48,024 bases of DNA from assembly GCA_902582315.1 (NCBI GenBank), contig CACHRP010000008.1:1-48024 (forward strand), given 5' to 3'. The position numbers and the translations under genes are program-made. Positions 26,174 through 34,633 of this stretch are shown here, one piece after another; positions within the stretch are counted from its first letter, which is position 1, and each line of letters begins with the position of its first letter. A model generated the notes under the pieces. The model saw only the letters and a list, made by a program, of their open reading frames with translations. It searched no databases and was not told the DNA's origin. Source of the stretch: an uncultured Pelagibacteraceae bacterium. Its GTDB lineage: Bacteria > Pseudomonadota > Alphaproteobacteria > Pelagibacterales > Pelagibacteraceae.

Positions 26174-27257
26174 ATTTACAAATCTTTATAAGCTCATCCC
26201 TAACAAATCTAAAATAATTAAAAAGGTTAATTATTTAATTAAAAATTCAAATTTTATTGGTGGAAAGGAAGTTATAAATTTTGAAAATAATTTTAAGAAA
26301 TTTGTTAAAGCCAAATATTGTGTTTCTTTAGCAAACGGGACAGATGCATTGGAAATCGCAATATCCTCTTTAAATTTAAAAAAAAATTCAGAGGTAATAG
26401 TGCCAGTTAACACTTGGATATCAACTGCAGAAGCAATTGTGAGCAATGGTTTAATACCGATTTTTTGTGATGTGAACTTATCTGATTATTCAATTTGTGT
26501 TAATGATTTAAAAAAAAAAATAACAAGTAAAACCAAAGCTATAATTATTGTACACCTTTACGGAATTCCATCGAACATTAGTGAAGTTAAAAAATTATCT
26601 GTAAAAAATAATATAAAAATTATTGAGGACTGTGCGCAAGCACATGGTACAAAATTTCTAAATAAGCATGTTGGAACTTTTGGAAATGTTGGTACTTTTA
26701 GTTTTTTCCCAGGAAAAAATTTAGGAGGATTTGGTGATGGTGGAGCAATTGTTACAAATTCATCGCAAATTTATAAATACGCTTTAAGAGCGAGAAATCA
26801 TGGTGCAATAAATAAATATGATCATAAATTTTCAGGAAGAAATTCAAGATTAGATACTATTAATGCTGCAGTATTAAATATAAAATTAAAAAATTATAAA
26901 AAAGTAATTAAAATAAGAAATAAAATTGCAAATGTTTATTTTAAAAAATTGAAAAACCTTGGAGATATTGAGTTATTTGATTTAAGTAAAAAAAATACTC
27001 ATTCATTTCATCAATTTGTAATAAGAACAAAATATAGAAATACTTTAGCTCGAAATTTAAAAAAAAATGGAATTCAAACTATGGTGCACTACCCTTATAT
27101 GCTAAATGAATTAAAATTTTTTGGAAAACACAAAATCTATAAGGCTAAAGATTTAGGTGAAAAAATACTTAGCTTACCTATTTCTGAAGAACACTCATTA
27201 AAAGAAATAAATTATGTAATTAATAAAATTAAATTATTTTATAAAAATAAAAGTTAA
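26163..27257 (+). CDS. DegT/DnrJ/EryC1 family sugar aminotransferase
   Basis: The 364-aa PLP enzyme transfers an amino group to a nucleotide-activated keto sugar. The Schiff-base lysine lies in FFPGKNLGGFGDGG (K185), and EDCAQAHG (155-162) carries the aspartate that contacts the PLP nitrogen. LANGTDALEIA (57-67) binds phosphate. The FdtA-like cupin gene lies about 1 kb downstream on the same strand, past an opposite-strand epimerase gene. A FdtB-type role, giving dTDP-3-amino-3,6-dideoxyhexose, is therefore plausible. The start overlaps the GT4 gene by 11 bp and the stop is 2 bp from the convergent epimerase. Confidence 0.9.
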   Translation: MKVKFTNLYKLIPNKSKIIKKVNYLIKNSNFIGGKEVINFENNFKKFVKAKYCVSLANGTDALEIAISSLNLKKNSEVIVPVNTWISTAEAIVSNGLIPIFCDVNLSDYSICVNDLKKKITSKTKAIIIVHLYGIPSNISEVKKLSVKNNIKIIEDCAQAHGTKFLNKHVGTFGNVGTFSFFPGKNLGGFGDGGAIVTNSSQIYKYALRARNHGAINKYDHKFSGRNSRLDTINAAVLNIKLKNYKKVIKIRNKIANVYFKKLKNLGDIELFDLSKKNTHSFHQFVIRTKYRNTLARNLKKNGIQTMVHYPYMLNELKFFGKHKIYKAKDLGEKILSLPISEEHSLKEINYVINKIKLFYKNKS

Positions 27258-27259
27258 AT

Positions 27260-28186
27260 TTAATTTATTCCCTTCAATAAATTTAAGGTATTTTTAATAT
27301 CTTTGTTCAAATTTTTACTAAATTTAAATCTAAATTTTTCAAATTTGTGTCTACTAACTTTGTAAGAATTTTGATTTAGTATTGGTGACTTTACTTTTTT
27401 TATTTTAATTTCATAATTATTTTTTTTAATTATTTGTAATATTTGTCTCACCGTATAGTTGCCTGTTAAAATATTGTAAGTTTGTTGATTAAATATATTT
27501 TTAGCTACTATAAATTGGATAACTCTAACTGCATCGCTCAAAGACAAATAAGGTCTAAATTGATCTATAGCATCATTCCATATTGGTATTTGAACTTTTA
27601 AAATTGTATTCAAACAAAATTTGTTTACAGCAGTGTGAAATCGCATGCCTTTTGAAACTCCCGTAATTGTACCAAATCTAAGAGTTATGAAATTAATTTT
27701 TTTTTTGTTTTTTTTTAAATATCTCTCCTCCATAAGCTTTATATGTGCATAAGGACTTTGGGGTTGAAGAGATATACAATTTTCATCAACTAAAAATTCT
27801 TGTTTTCCATAAACACTTGTGCTGGATAAATGAATTAGTTTTGATTTTTTTTTGATACAAAATCTTACTATGTTTTTAAAAATTTCGAAATTGTTAAAAT
27901 AAATCAGTTTTTTAATTTTAAAGGACTCTTCCGCGTTCGAAATCGATGCCAAATGAATTACTACATCAATTTTATCATTTATTTGATTAAGAATTTTTTT
28001 ATCTAATAGGTTGCCATAAATAAATTTGATTTTAATATTTCTATTTTTTAGGTTAAAAAGAACATTTAAATTGTTAGATCTAGCACTATCAATCAAATAT
28101 AACTTTTTTAAATTTTTGAATTTTTTAAGGGTATTAAGTAATTCAGATCCAATATGACCTAGTGGGCCAGTGATAAGCATTTTCAT
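27260..28186 (-). CDS. NAD-dependent epimerase/dehydratase (extended SDR)
   Basis: The 308-aa protein has the nucleotide motif TGPLGHIGSE (6-15), LSSTSVYG, the Tyr-Lys pair in SPYAHIK and an RFGTITG segment. FRPYLSLSDA corresponds to the substrate-proximal motif. The first glycine motif is slightly unusual (GPLGHIG). The start may be this ATG or the next one two codons later. It is a lone minus-strand gene lodged between two plus-strand parts of the aminosugar block. Its reaction (epimerase, reductase or dehydratase) is unknown. Confidence 0.78.
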   Translation of the reverse strand: MKMLITGPLGHIGSELLNTLKKFKNLKKLYLIDSARSNNLNVLFNLKNRNIKIKFIYGNLLDKKILNQINDKIDVVIHLASISNAEESFKIKKLIYFNNFEIFKNIVRFCIKKKSKLIHLSSTSVYGKQEFLVDENCISLQPQSPYAHIKLMEERYLKKNKKKINFITLRFGTITGVSKGMRFHTAVNKFCLNTILKVQIPIWNDAIDQFRPYLSLSDAVRVIQFIVAKNIFNQQTYNILTGNYTVRQILQIIKKNNYEIKIKKVKSPILNQNSYKVSRHKFEKFRFKFSKNLNKDIKNTLNLLKGIN

Positions 28187-28267
28187 AAAGTATAATTTTA
28201 AATATTTATATCTTATTTATTTTGTTGGTTTTACATTATATAAAAGTTAAGTAAAACATAAGTTTTT

Positions 28268-28687
28268 ATGAAAAATAAAAAAATATTACAGCCTACCTTA
28301 TCAAATATAAAAAAAATAAAAAATGTTAATGGTGTTCTAATGCCATTATATTTTAATAAAATTCATTCGTTTAACCCAAAGAGAATTTTTATAGTAAAAG
28401 GAAATAAAAATTTTTTAAGAGGGCAACATGCTCATAAGAAATGCACACAGATAATTTTACAAATACAGGGAGAAACTGAAATCGAAGTTATAAATAAAAG
28501 AAAATATAAATTTTATTTGAATTCTAATCAAAATAAGATTTTAAGAATCCCACCCATGAATTGGGTTAATATTATATTTAAAAAAAATAATAGTTCTTTT
28601 TTGGTTTTATGTGATGTAAATTTTTCAAAAAACGAATATATTTATAATTTTAAATCATTTTTAAAAAAACTTAATTCCAATGTTTAA
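28268..28687 (+). CDS. FdtA/QdtA-type dTDP-4-keto-6-deoxyhexose 3,4-ketoisomerase (cupin)
   Basis: The 139-aa single-domain cupin has RGQHAHKK (51-58), in which H54 and H56 match the catalytic histidines of FdtA, followed by TQIILQIQGE. The RIPPMNW segment and the NEYIYNF end replace the family's P-x-x-W and S-x-Y-I-R-D-Y motifs. The enzyme would move the keto group from C4 to C3 of a dTDP-6-deoxyhexose so that a DegT aminotransferase can act there. It is the first gene of a plus-strand trio (with C-methyltransferase and reductase) and overlaps the next gene by 8 bp. The parent enzymes RmlA and RmlB are not in the window. Confidence 0.8.
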   Translation: MKNKKILQPTLSNIKKIKNVNGVLMPLYFNKIHSFNPKRIFIVKGNKNFLRGQHAHKKCTQIILQIQGETEIEVINKRKYKFYLNSNQNKILRIPPMNWVNIIFKKNNSSFLVLCDVNFSKNEYIYNFKSFLKKLNSNV

Positions 28688-29876
28688 GTGCAAAATAACC
28701 AAAAAAAAAATTCCTCAAATTATCGATTTTGGAAAAATGCCTATAGCAAATGGCTTTTTAAAAAAAAAGGATTTTAAAAGGGAATTTTTCTATAATATGG
28801 GAGTATCATTTTCAAAAGATATTTCTCTTCTGCAATTAAATAACCACCCTAAACCCGAAATGATGTTTAATAAAGATTATCCTTTTTTTACATCAAGCTC
28901 AAATTTTATGAAAAATCATTTCAAAAACTATGCTAATTGGGCAAAAAAAAAATACGTAAAAAAAAATGAAACTAAAATAATAGAAATTGGATCTAATGAT
29001 GGAACATTTTTGCAAAACTTTCGTAGTAAAAATTTTTTACACTTAGGTTTCGAACCTTCTAAAAATGTTTCATTAATTGCAAGAAAAAATGGTATTAATA
29101 GTATTGTCAAATTTTTTAATAGAAAAAATTTAATTAAGTTTGATAAATTTGTTAATAAAACCGATTTGATCTTTGGGGCAAATGTTGTCTGCCATATTCC
29201 TGATTTAGTAGAATTTATATTAACATGTGATTTAGCTTTAAATGAAAATGGAAAAGTTATTTTTGAAGAACCTTATCTAGGTTCTATGTATAAAAAAGTT
29301 TCCTATGATCAGATTTATGATGAACATATTTTCATGTTTTCAATAACTTCTATAAAAAAAATTTTTGAGATTTTTGATTTTCAGCTAATCGATGTTTTGC
29401 CTCAAAATACTCACGGTGGATCTATGAGATATGTACTTGAACGTAAAAAATCAAAATTAAATCGTAAAGTCAAAAAATACCTTGAAAATGAAAAAAAGGA
29501 AAATATTAACGATGTATCTGGAGTAATTAGATTTAAAAAAAATTGCGAGTTATCAAAAGAAAAACTTCAATATAAATTAAATGATCTTAAAAGGAGGAAG
29601 AAGTTTATATGCGGATATGGAGCAACATCAAAAAGCACTACAATACTAAATTATTGTAATATTAATTCAAAAACTATTGATTGTATATTTGATACAACAC
29701 CAAACAAAATTGGAAAATATTCACCTGGAATGCATATACCTATAGTAGATTACAAAAATTTTAATAAAAAATTTTATGAATATGCTTTTTTATTTGCCTG
29801 GAACCATAGGAAAGAAATTGAAAAAAAAGAGAAAACTTATCTTAAATCAGGCGGTAAGTGGATAACACATCTATGA
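28680..29876 (+). CDS. Sugar C-methyltransferase-like protein (TylCIII/NovU type) lacking zinc cysteines
   Basis: The 398-aa protein has the three-part layout of nucleotide-sugar C-methyltransferases. The N-terminal domain has GKMPIANGFL (18-27). The SAM domain has IEIGSNDGTFLQ, and the catalytic-region segments YDEHIFMFS and THGGSMRY follow. The C-terminal domain carries FICGYGATSKSTTILNYC and a SPGMHIPI end. Family members normally bind zinc through two CxxC pairs in the first 60 residues; here only C4 remains of the first pair and the second is absent (MGVSFSKD). It is coupled to both neighbours (8-bp and 4-bp overlaps). Methylation of a 4-keto sugar is the expected reaction. Confidence 0.8.
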   Translation: MFKCKITKKKIPQIIDFGKMPIANGFLKKKDFKREFFYNMGVSFSKDISLLQLNNHPKPEMMFNKDYPFFTSSSNFMKNHFKNYANWAKKKYVKKNETKIIEIGSNDGTFLQNFRSKNFLHLGFEPSKNVSLIARKNGINSIVKFFNRKNLIKFDKFVNKTDLIFGANVVCHIPDLVEFILTCDLALNENGKVIFEEPYLGSMYKKVSYDQIYDEHIFMFSITSIKKIFEIFDFQLIDVLPQNTHGGSMRYVLERKKSKLNRKVKKYLENEKKENINDVSGVIRFKKNCELSKEKLQYKLNDLKRRKKFICGYGATSKSTTILNYCNINSKTIDCIFDTTPNKIGKYSPGMHIPIVDYKNFNKKFYEYAFLFAWNHRKEIEKKEKTYLKSGGKWITHL

Positions 29877-30601
29877 AAAACAAAAATATTCTTATAACCG
29901 GTGGAAATAGTAGATTTGCTCAATCTTTAAAAAAAGTTTTGTATGGTAAGAATATTTTTTACACAACAAGTAAAGAGTTAGACATCGTAAAGATTGACTC
30001 TATTGAAAACAAAGTAAAAAAGATTAAACCGATTACTTTCATACACATGGCAGGATTATCAAGACCTATGAATATTCATGAAAAAAATATTGAAGAGAGT
30101 ATCGATAAAAACATTATAGGAACCTGTAATGTAGTAAAAATTTGTAAAAAATACGATATAAAATTAATTTATATTTCAACTAATTATGTATACCCAGGAA
30201 AAACTGGAAATTATAGGGAAGATGATAGTTTAAAACCAATAAATAATTATGCATGGTCTAAGCTTGGTGGAGAAGCAAGTGTGATGTTATACAAAAAATC
30301 ACTTATTTTAAGACTAGCAATGTCTGAGAAACCTTTTGTTCATGACGAGGCATTTAAAGATGCTAAATCAAATTTTCTCTATAGAGATGACGTAGCAAAA
30401 ATAATACCTCGTTTACTTGATTATAATGGAGTTATTAATGTTGGGTCAAAAAAAACAGAGTCAATTTATAATTTTGCAAAAAAAACAAAACCGAATGTAA
30501 GGCCAGTTAGTGTTAAAAAAGTTAAAAATTTTCCAATAGATAGTTCTGTAAATATAGAAAAATTAGAAAACTTGTTAAATAAAAATAATAAAATTAAATG
30601 A
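29873..30601 (+). CDS. RmlD-like SDR, dTDP-4-keto sugar reductase
   Basis: The 242-aa short SDR has the dinucleotide motif ITGGNSRFAQS near its N-terminus. The catalytic strand is IYISTNYVYPG, and the Tyr-Lys pair lies in NYAWSKLGGE. RmlD_sub_bind proteins share this pattern, including the GNYREDD linker. It would reduce a 4-keto group after C-methylation. The start is the ATG at 29873, whose ATGA overlaps the stop of the methyltransferase; a GTG at 29858 is in frame but less likely. Its last 8 bp overlap the convergent epimerase gene. Confidence 0.8.
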   Translation: MKNKNILITGGNSRFAQSLKKVLYGKNIFYTTSKELDIVKIDSIENKVKKIKPITFIHMAGLSRPMNIHEKNIEESIDKNIIGTCNVVKICKKYDIKLIYISTNYVYPGKTGNYREDDSLKPINNYAWSKLGGEASVMLYKKSLILRLAMSEKPFVHDEAFKDAKSNFLYRDDVAKIIPRLLDYNGVINVGSKKTESIYNFAKKTKPNVRPVSVKKVKNFPIDSSVNIEKLENLLNKNNKIK

Positions 30602-31511
30602 GATTTACTCCTCTAGATAAATTAATTTTTTGTTTCCAACCTAATTTATTTAATTTATTTTGATTTGCATATCTCACTTTTGGTCCAGGGTATTTTGAAT
30701 ATATCTTTTCAATATTAATTTTTTTTTTCTGAAGTTTTTTTTTAATGATTAAAGCAATTTCTTCTAAAGAAGTAATTTCATTTGAACCAATATTTATAAT
30801 TTTATATTTTTTATTTTTATTAAGTATACAATCAATCGCTCTTAAAAAGTCATCTAGGTGCAGCCAGCTTCTAATTATATTATTTCCCCATATTTGAATT
30901 TTTTTACCTCTATTAATTTTTCTTTTCCAGTCATTTATTATCGTTCTTGTATCCTTTCCATATATAGAAAAAATTCTACAACTTATATATCTAAAGTTTT
31001 TTGAATTTATCTTTTTTAGATAATTTTCAGTAGACTTTTTTGCAAAACCATAAGCTCCATCAAATGAAGTATTTTTTTTTACATTTTCTTCTTTAAAAGA
31101 AGATTTATTTTTTTTAACCCCTTCTTTCAAATCATAAACAGCAGAAGAAGATGCATAAATAAATAATTTAATTTTTTTTTTTATACAAAACTGAATTATA
31201 TTTCTATCAATTATTTTTCCCTCAAGTATTTCATTTTTATTTTTTTTTTCATTTACATAGGATCTAAAATTTTTAGGGCCTGCAAAATGGAGTATGGCGT
31301 CAAAATTTTCCTTAATTTTATTTTTCGAAATTTTTTTAAGTAAATTAAGCTTGAGGTATTTTACATTCTTTTTTTTAATTTTTTTATTTATATTTTTATT
31401 ATAGGTACATAATATTTTGTAATTTAGGTTAGAAAAATATTTAGTTAATTTTGATCCTAGATAACCATTGGCACCCGTAATAATTATTTTTTTTTTTAAA
31501 TGATTATTCAT
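30594..31511 (-). CDS. NAD-dependent epimerase/dehydratase (extended SDR)
   Basis: The 305-aa protein has the motif TGANGYLGSK (12-21), IYASSSAVYD and the catalytic YGFAKK. A CRIFSIYGKD segment and SWLHLDDF follow. Lysine content is very high, in line with the A-rich coding. Its reaction on a nucleotide sugar cannot be named. The ATG overlaps the stop codon of the CmcI-like gene by one base (TAATG), and the 3' end overlaps the convergent RmlD-like gene by 8 bp. Confidence 0.8.
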   Translation of the reverse strand: MNNHLKKKIIITGANGYLGSKLTKYFSNLNYKILCTYNKNINKKIKKKNVKYLKLNLLKKISKNKIKENFDAILHFAGPKNFRSYVNEKKNKNEILEGKIIDRNIIQFCIKKKIKLFIYASSSAVYDLKEGVKKNKSSFKEENVKKNTSFDGAYGFAKKSTENYLKKINSKNFRYISCRIFSIYGKDTRTIINDWKRKINRGKKIQIWGNNIIRSWLHLDDFLRAIDCILNKNKKYKIINIGSNEITSLEEIALIIKKKLQKKKINIEKIYSKYPGPKVRYANQNKLNKLGWKQKINLSRGVNLI

Positions 31512-32269
31512 TAAACCCTTATTTTCTTAAGAAAACCATATGGATTTAATGTTAATAAATACCTGTTCTGGAAAGATATATCTTGTCTAAATTTTTTACC
31601 CTCTTTACTTTTTAAAAATATTTTCAAAGCTGTCATTGAATTATTATTTTTCGAGTAGTTTTTGTTATATCCATGTGGATTTTTTTTAAAAAACTCCACA
31701 TGTGTATCTCCACAAATTAGATAAGAACCTTTTTTTACCAATTTTGAATATAGGTTAAGTTCATTTAATACATTTTCTTGAGAATGATCAGAATCTAAAT
31801 GAACTATTATTTTTTTTGATTTTTTAATTATAGACTTTACTTTATTAAAAACTTTAACGTTTGTAGAGGAACCCTTAATTAATTTAATCTTATTCTTCAG
31901 TCTATTAAATTTAGAGATATTTTTATAAATCTCTTTTGGTATATAGGTATCAATACCAACAATTTTTTTTCCTCCAATATTATTGAAAATTGATGAATAA
32001 TATAATAATGAGCCACTCCAGGCTACGCCAACTTCTATAAAAAAATCAGGCTTTGTTTTGTAAATAATTTCCTGCAAGATCATCAAATCCTGAGGTAGTT
32101 GAAGTATAGGTTGTCCAAACCAGGTCGTTTGGTGCGCTATCCTTTTCTTTAAAGTTTTTTCAAGAAACTTTTTATATAATAAAAAAAAGTCTTTTTTGTT
32201 GAATAAGTTATTAGAAATTCTTTTGTTAATTTCAAAAAATTTTTTTTTAGAAATAAATTTTTTTTTCAT
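31511..32269 (-). CDS. CmcI/rhamnosyl O-methyltransferase family protein
   Basis: The 252-aa protein belongs to the family that includes cephalosporin C-7 hydroxylase/methyltransferase subunit CmcI and rhamnosyl O-methyltransferases. Diagnostic segments are PQDLMILQEII (59-69), EVGVAWSGSLLYYS (79-92, SAM motif I) and IVGIDTYI. The metal-binding HLDSDHSQENVL, LICGDTHVE and a late RYLLTLNPYGFLKK end complete the set. Sugar O-methylation is the most likely role. It is divergent from the TIGR04325 methyltransferase by 85 bp and coupled to the downstream epimerase. Confidence 0.85.
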   Translation of the reverse strand: MKKKFISKKKFFEINKRISNNLFNKKDFFLLYKKFLEKTLKKRIAHQTTWFGQPILQLPQDLMILQEIIYKTKPDFFIEVGVAWSGSLLYYSSIFNNIGGKKIVGIDTYIPKEIYKNISKFNRLKNKIKLIKGSSTNVKVFNKVKSIIKKSKKIIVHLDSDHSQENVLNELNLYSKLVKKGSYLICGDTHVEFFKKNPHGYNKNYSKNNNSMTALKIFLKSKEGKKFRQDISFQNRYLLTLNPYGFLKKIRV

Positions 32270-32354
32270 AAATACTATAATAAAAAATAATATAATTTAA
32301 AAATATCTTATATTCGAAATTAATAAAATAAGATATAAATTTAACGTTAATAAA

Positions 32355-33149
32355 ATGAAAAAAAAAACACTAAAATATATATATTATGGAATTTTTAATT
32401 CGTATAAATCTTGTATAAAAAAAAAGAATTATTCATTTTATCTTGATAAATTTTATGAGAATAGACAAAAGCAAATTATAAAACAAATACTAAAAAGTAT
32501 TGCTTCCAAAAAACCGATATTATCATTTCACAAACAACATACGCAATACTTAATAAACACGATTTCAATTTTAAAAAAAGAAAAAATAAATATTTTAGAC
32601 ATTGGAGGTGGATGGGGTGTGGGTTATGCAAATTGTCTAGAAGTTTTTAATAAAAAAAAAATATCAAATTTAAATTATCATATTTTTGATTTAAAAAATG
32701 TTTGTGCTATTGGAGAAAAACATTTTAAAAAAAAATTGAAATTTAAATCAAAATTAAAATATATAGATAATTTAAAAAAAATTAGCACTTTAAAATACGA
32801 CATAATTTTTTTTGGATCTTCTTTACAATATTTTAGTGATCCCTTTAGAGAATTAAAAAAAATTTTGAAAATAAAAAGTTCACTATTATTGTTTGTAGAT
32901 GCTTATTTAACGACCAATGAAACTTTTTTTACTTTTCAAAAATACTATAAAAGTGGTGTACCTCATAGTTTCTTAAATAAACAAAAGTTTTTATCTATTT
33001 TACAAAAAAAATATACACTTATTTCCTCTTCTTATTCTCATACTATCAGATTAGGCAAAGTTGGTGAGATTAATATGAATAATTTTCCAAAAAAGTATAG
33101 AGTTAATAATAGTTTTAATTTAATTTTATCAAAAAAAAATGAGCGATAA
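32355..33149 (+). CDS. Putative methyltransferase, TIGR04325 (LIC12133) family
   Basis: The 264-aa protein has an N-terminal variable part starting with a YYGIFNSY segment (corresponding to the family's G-x-[FW] opening). SAM motif I is ILDIGGGWGVGY (80-91), and NYHIFDLKNVCAIG and FFGSSLQYFSDP follow. These elements in this order are characteristic of the TIGR04325 methyltransferases found in Leptospira and other surface-glycan clusters. The substrate is unknown. It overlaps the downstream oxygenase gene by 11 bp, so the two probably modify the same product. Confidence 0.78.
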   Translation: MKKKTLKYIYYGIFNSYKSCIKKKNYSFYLDKFYENRQKQIIKQILKSIASKKPILSFHKQHTQYLINTISILKKEKINILDIGGGWGVGYANCLEVFNKKKISNLNYHIFDLKNVCAIGEKHFKKKLKFKSKLKYIDNLKKISTLKYDIIFFGSSLQYFSDPFRELKKILKIKSSLLLFVDAYLTTNETFFTFQKYYKSGVPHSFLNKQKFLSILQKKYTLISSSYSHTIRLGKVGEINMNNFPKKYRVNNSFNLILSKKNER

Positions 33150-33924
33150 AAAATTTAACAATCTAGTATTTATAAAAAAAACAGACTTTTTTTCTAATAA
33201 GAAAATTAATTATATTCGAAATTTGGTATTAAAAGGGAATATTTTAGTTTTAAAATCTGCATTTAGGAAGAGTAAATTAAGAAATATTTTTAAAAGGATT
33301 TATAAAAATTCAAAGAAGTCAGACAAAAATACTAAAATGTTAGAAGGTGTAAAAAATATTTATTATAAATCAAATTCATCAGGTAAAGGAAGTTATACAA
33401 CTTATGATCATAATTGGTATTTTTTTCCATGGAATAATGATAAGTATGGATTAGTTGATACTGTTCAAAAATACTTTGATAGGGTTATTTTGTTTAATAA
33501 ATATAAAGTAGAGACAATAAAAAAAAATACCCCAAAAAATGGAATTATTCAGAGATTTCAACTTTTATATTATCCTTATAAAAAGGGACACATATCACCA
33601 CATAAAGATCCTACAAATATTACACAAGTAACATGTGGGATTTACATAACTTCTTATAAACTTGATTACGACAAGGGTGGTTTTTTTGTTTTCAATAAAA
33701 AAAATGAAAAAGAATTTATAGATCACAAGATTAATAGTGGAGATTTAATATTATTTTATAACGGGCTTGTACATGGTGTAGAACCCACTTCACTGGCGGC
33801 AAATTCAAAAAAAAATAGAGATAAAATTGACGGACGTGTTTTTTTAAATTTAAGTATTTTAGAAACTCATGAAGTTAAAAATAGAAAAACTACAATTGGT
33901 GTAGATATTTCGAATTTTAAATAA
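33139..33924 (+). CDS. 2-oxoglutarate/Fe(II)-dependent oxygenase-like protein
   Basis: The 261-aa protein has a divergent double-stranded beta-helix core with a complete facial triad: SPHKD (H155, D157) and LVHGVEP (H212). GRVFLNLS (R233) is the likely 2-oxoglutarate contact. FQLLYYPYKKG precedes the first histidine, and GDLILFYNG lies just before the second. The first 130 residues are Lys-rich and unrecognised. I infer a hydroxylase acting on a glycan component. It is coupled to a TIGR04325 methyltransferase (11-bp overlap) and faces a second oxygenase gene across a 23-bp convergent gap that shows no terminator hairpin. Confidence 0.72.
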   Translation: MSDKKFNNLVFIKKTDFFSNKKINYIRNLVLKGNILVLKSAFRKSKLRNIFKRIYKNSKKSDKNTKMLEGVKNIYYKSNSSGKGSYTTYDHNWYFFPWNNDKYGLVDTVQKYFDRVILFNKYKVETIKKNTPKNGIIQRFQLLYYPYKKGHISPHKDPTNITQVTCGIYITSYKLDYDKGGFFVFNKKNEKEFIDHKINSGDLILFYNGLVHGVEPTSLAANSKKNRDKIDGRVFLNLSILETHEVKNRKTTIGVDISNFK

Positions 33925-33947
33925 AAAGAAATTTTTAATTTAGAAAA

Positions 33948-34613
33948 TTAGAATAATTTTTTTTTTAGTCTTTCAAGTAAAGATTTTTTTTTAAATTTAA
34001 AATTAATACGTATAATTTTTCTCAAAGACTTTTCCGAGGACAATTTGCCTGCAAAATGCGGGGTATTAGTATCAAAAAAAATTGTTGTGCCTAATTTACC
34101 TATCAAAGGTTTGTAGCTACTTAAATTTATATTTTTAACAACATTTTCTTGTTTAATTTTATAATCAGGTTTTAAATTTTTTCTGAAGTCTTCATACAAA
34201 TTGGGATTAATTTTTGTCATGTATAATGGACCGTCGTCTAAAGTTACATTATTAAGATAAATCATCGCTTTAAATTTTCTCACTTTATCTATATGTGGTA
34301 CGTAGGGTAATTTCTTAGGCTCATAAATACTTTCAACTGATTTCACAAACCAAATATCTTCAAACTCTATATTGCTAATTTTATTATATTTAACTAAATC
34401 TAATATTTTTCTAAATAATTTATTTACATATGGAAAGTTTTTTAAGTCATTTATATTATTTATTATAGATGTATTTTCGTGACCATTGTTGCTATACTTT
34501 TTTTCGTTATAAATTAATTCGAATTCATTTAGGATTTTATTATCTAAATTAAAAATATTATTATCAATTTTTCTATATCCTTCGGTTTTTATACTTAAGT
34601 TTATTTCTTCCAT
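33948..34613 (-). CDS. 2OG-Fe(II) oxygenase (PhyH-like), last gene of the sialyltransferase operon
   Basis: The 221-aa protein has VPHIDK (H107, D109) followed by FKAMIYLNNV and the DDGPLYM turn. A second histidine lies in FFDTNTPHFAG (H186), and an arginine-rich end (R198/R202) could bind 2-oxoglutarate. The order and spacing match phytanoyl-CoA dioxygenase-like enzymes. It lies 20 bp after the GT29 gene on the same strand, so it likely acts on the nonulosonate or the glycan carrying it. By analogy with animal CMP-Neu5Ac hydroxylation a sugar hydroxylase is attractive, but animal CMAH is a Rieske enzyme, so any parallel would be functional only. Confidence 0.75.
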   Translation of the reverse strand: MEEINLSIKTEGYRKIDNNIFNLDNKILNEFELIYNEKKYSNNGHENTSIINNINDLKNFPYVNKLFRKILDLVKYNKISNIEFEDIWFVKSVESIYEPKKLPYVPHIDKVRKFKAMIYLNNVTLDDGPLYMTKINPNLYEDFRKNLKPDYKIKQENVVKNINLSSYKPLIGKLGTTIFFDTNTPHFAGKLSSEKSLRKIIRINFKFKKKSLLERLKKKLF

Positions 34614-34633
34614 AAATATTATTTACTTTATCA

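Noticed and set aside
33925..33947. Terminator between the two convergent oxygenase genes
   Set aside because: The 23-bp gap is only A+T-rich, with no stable inverted repeat.
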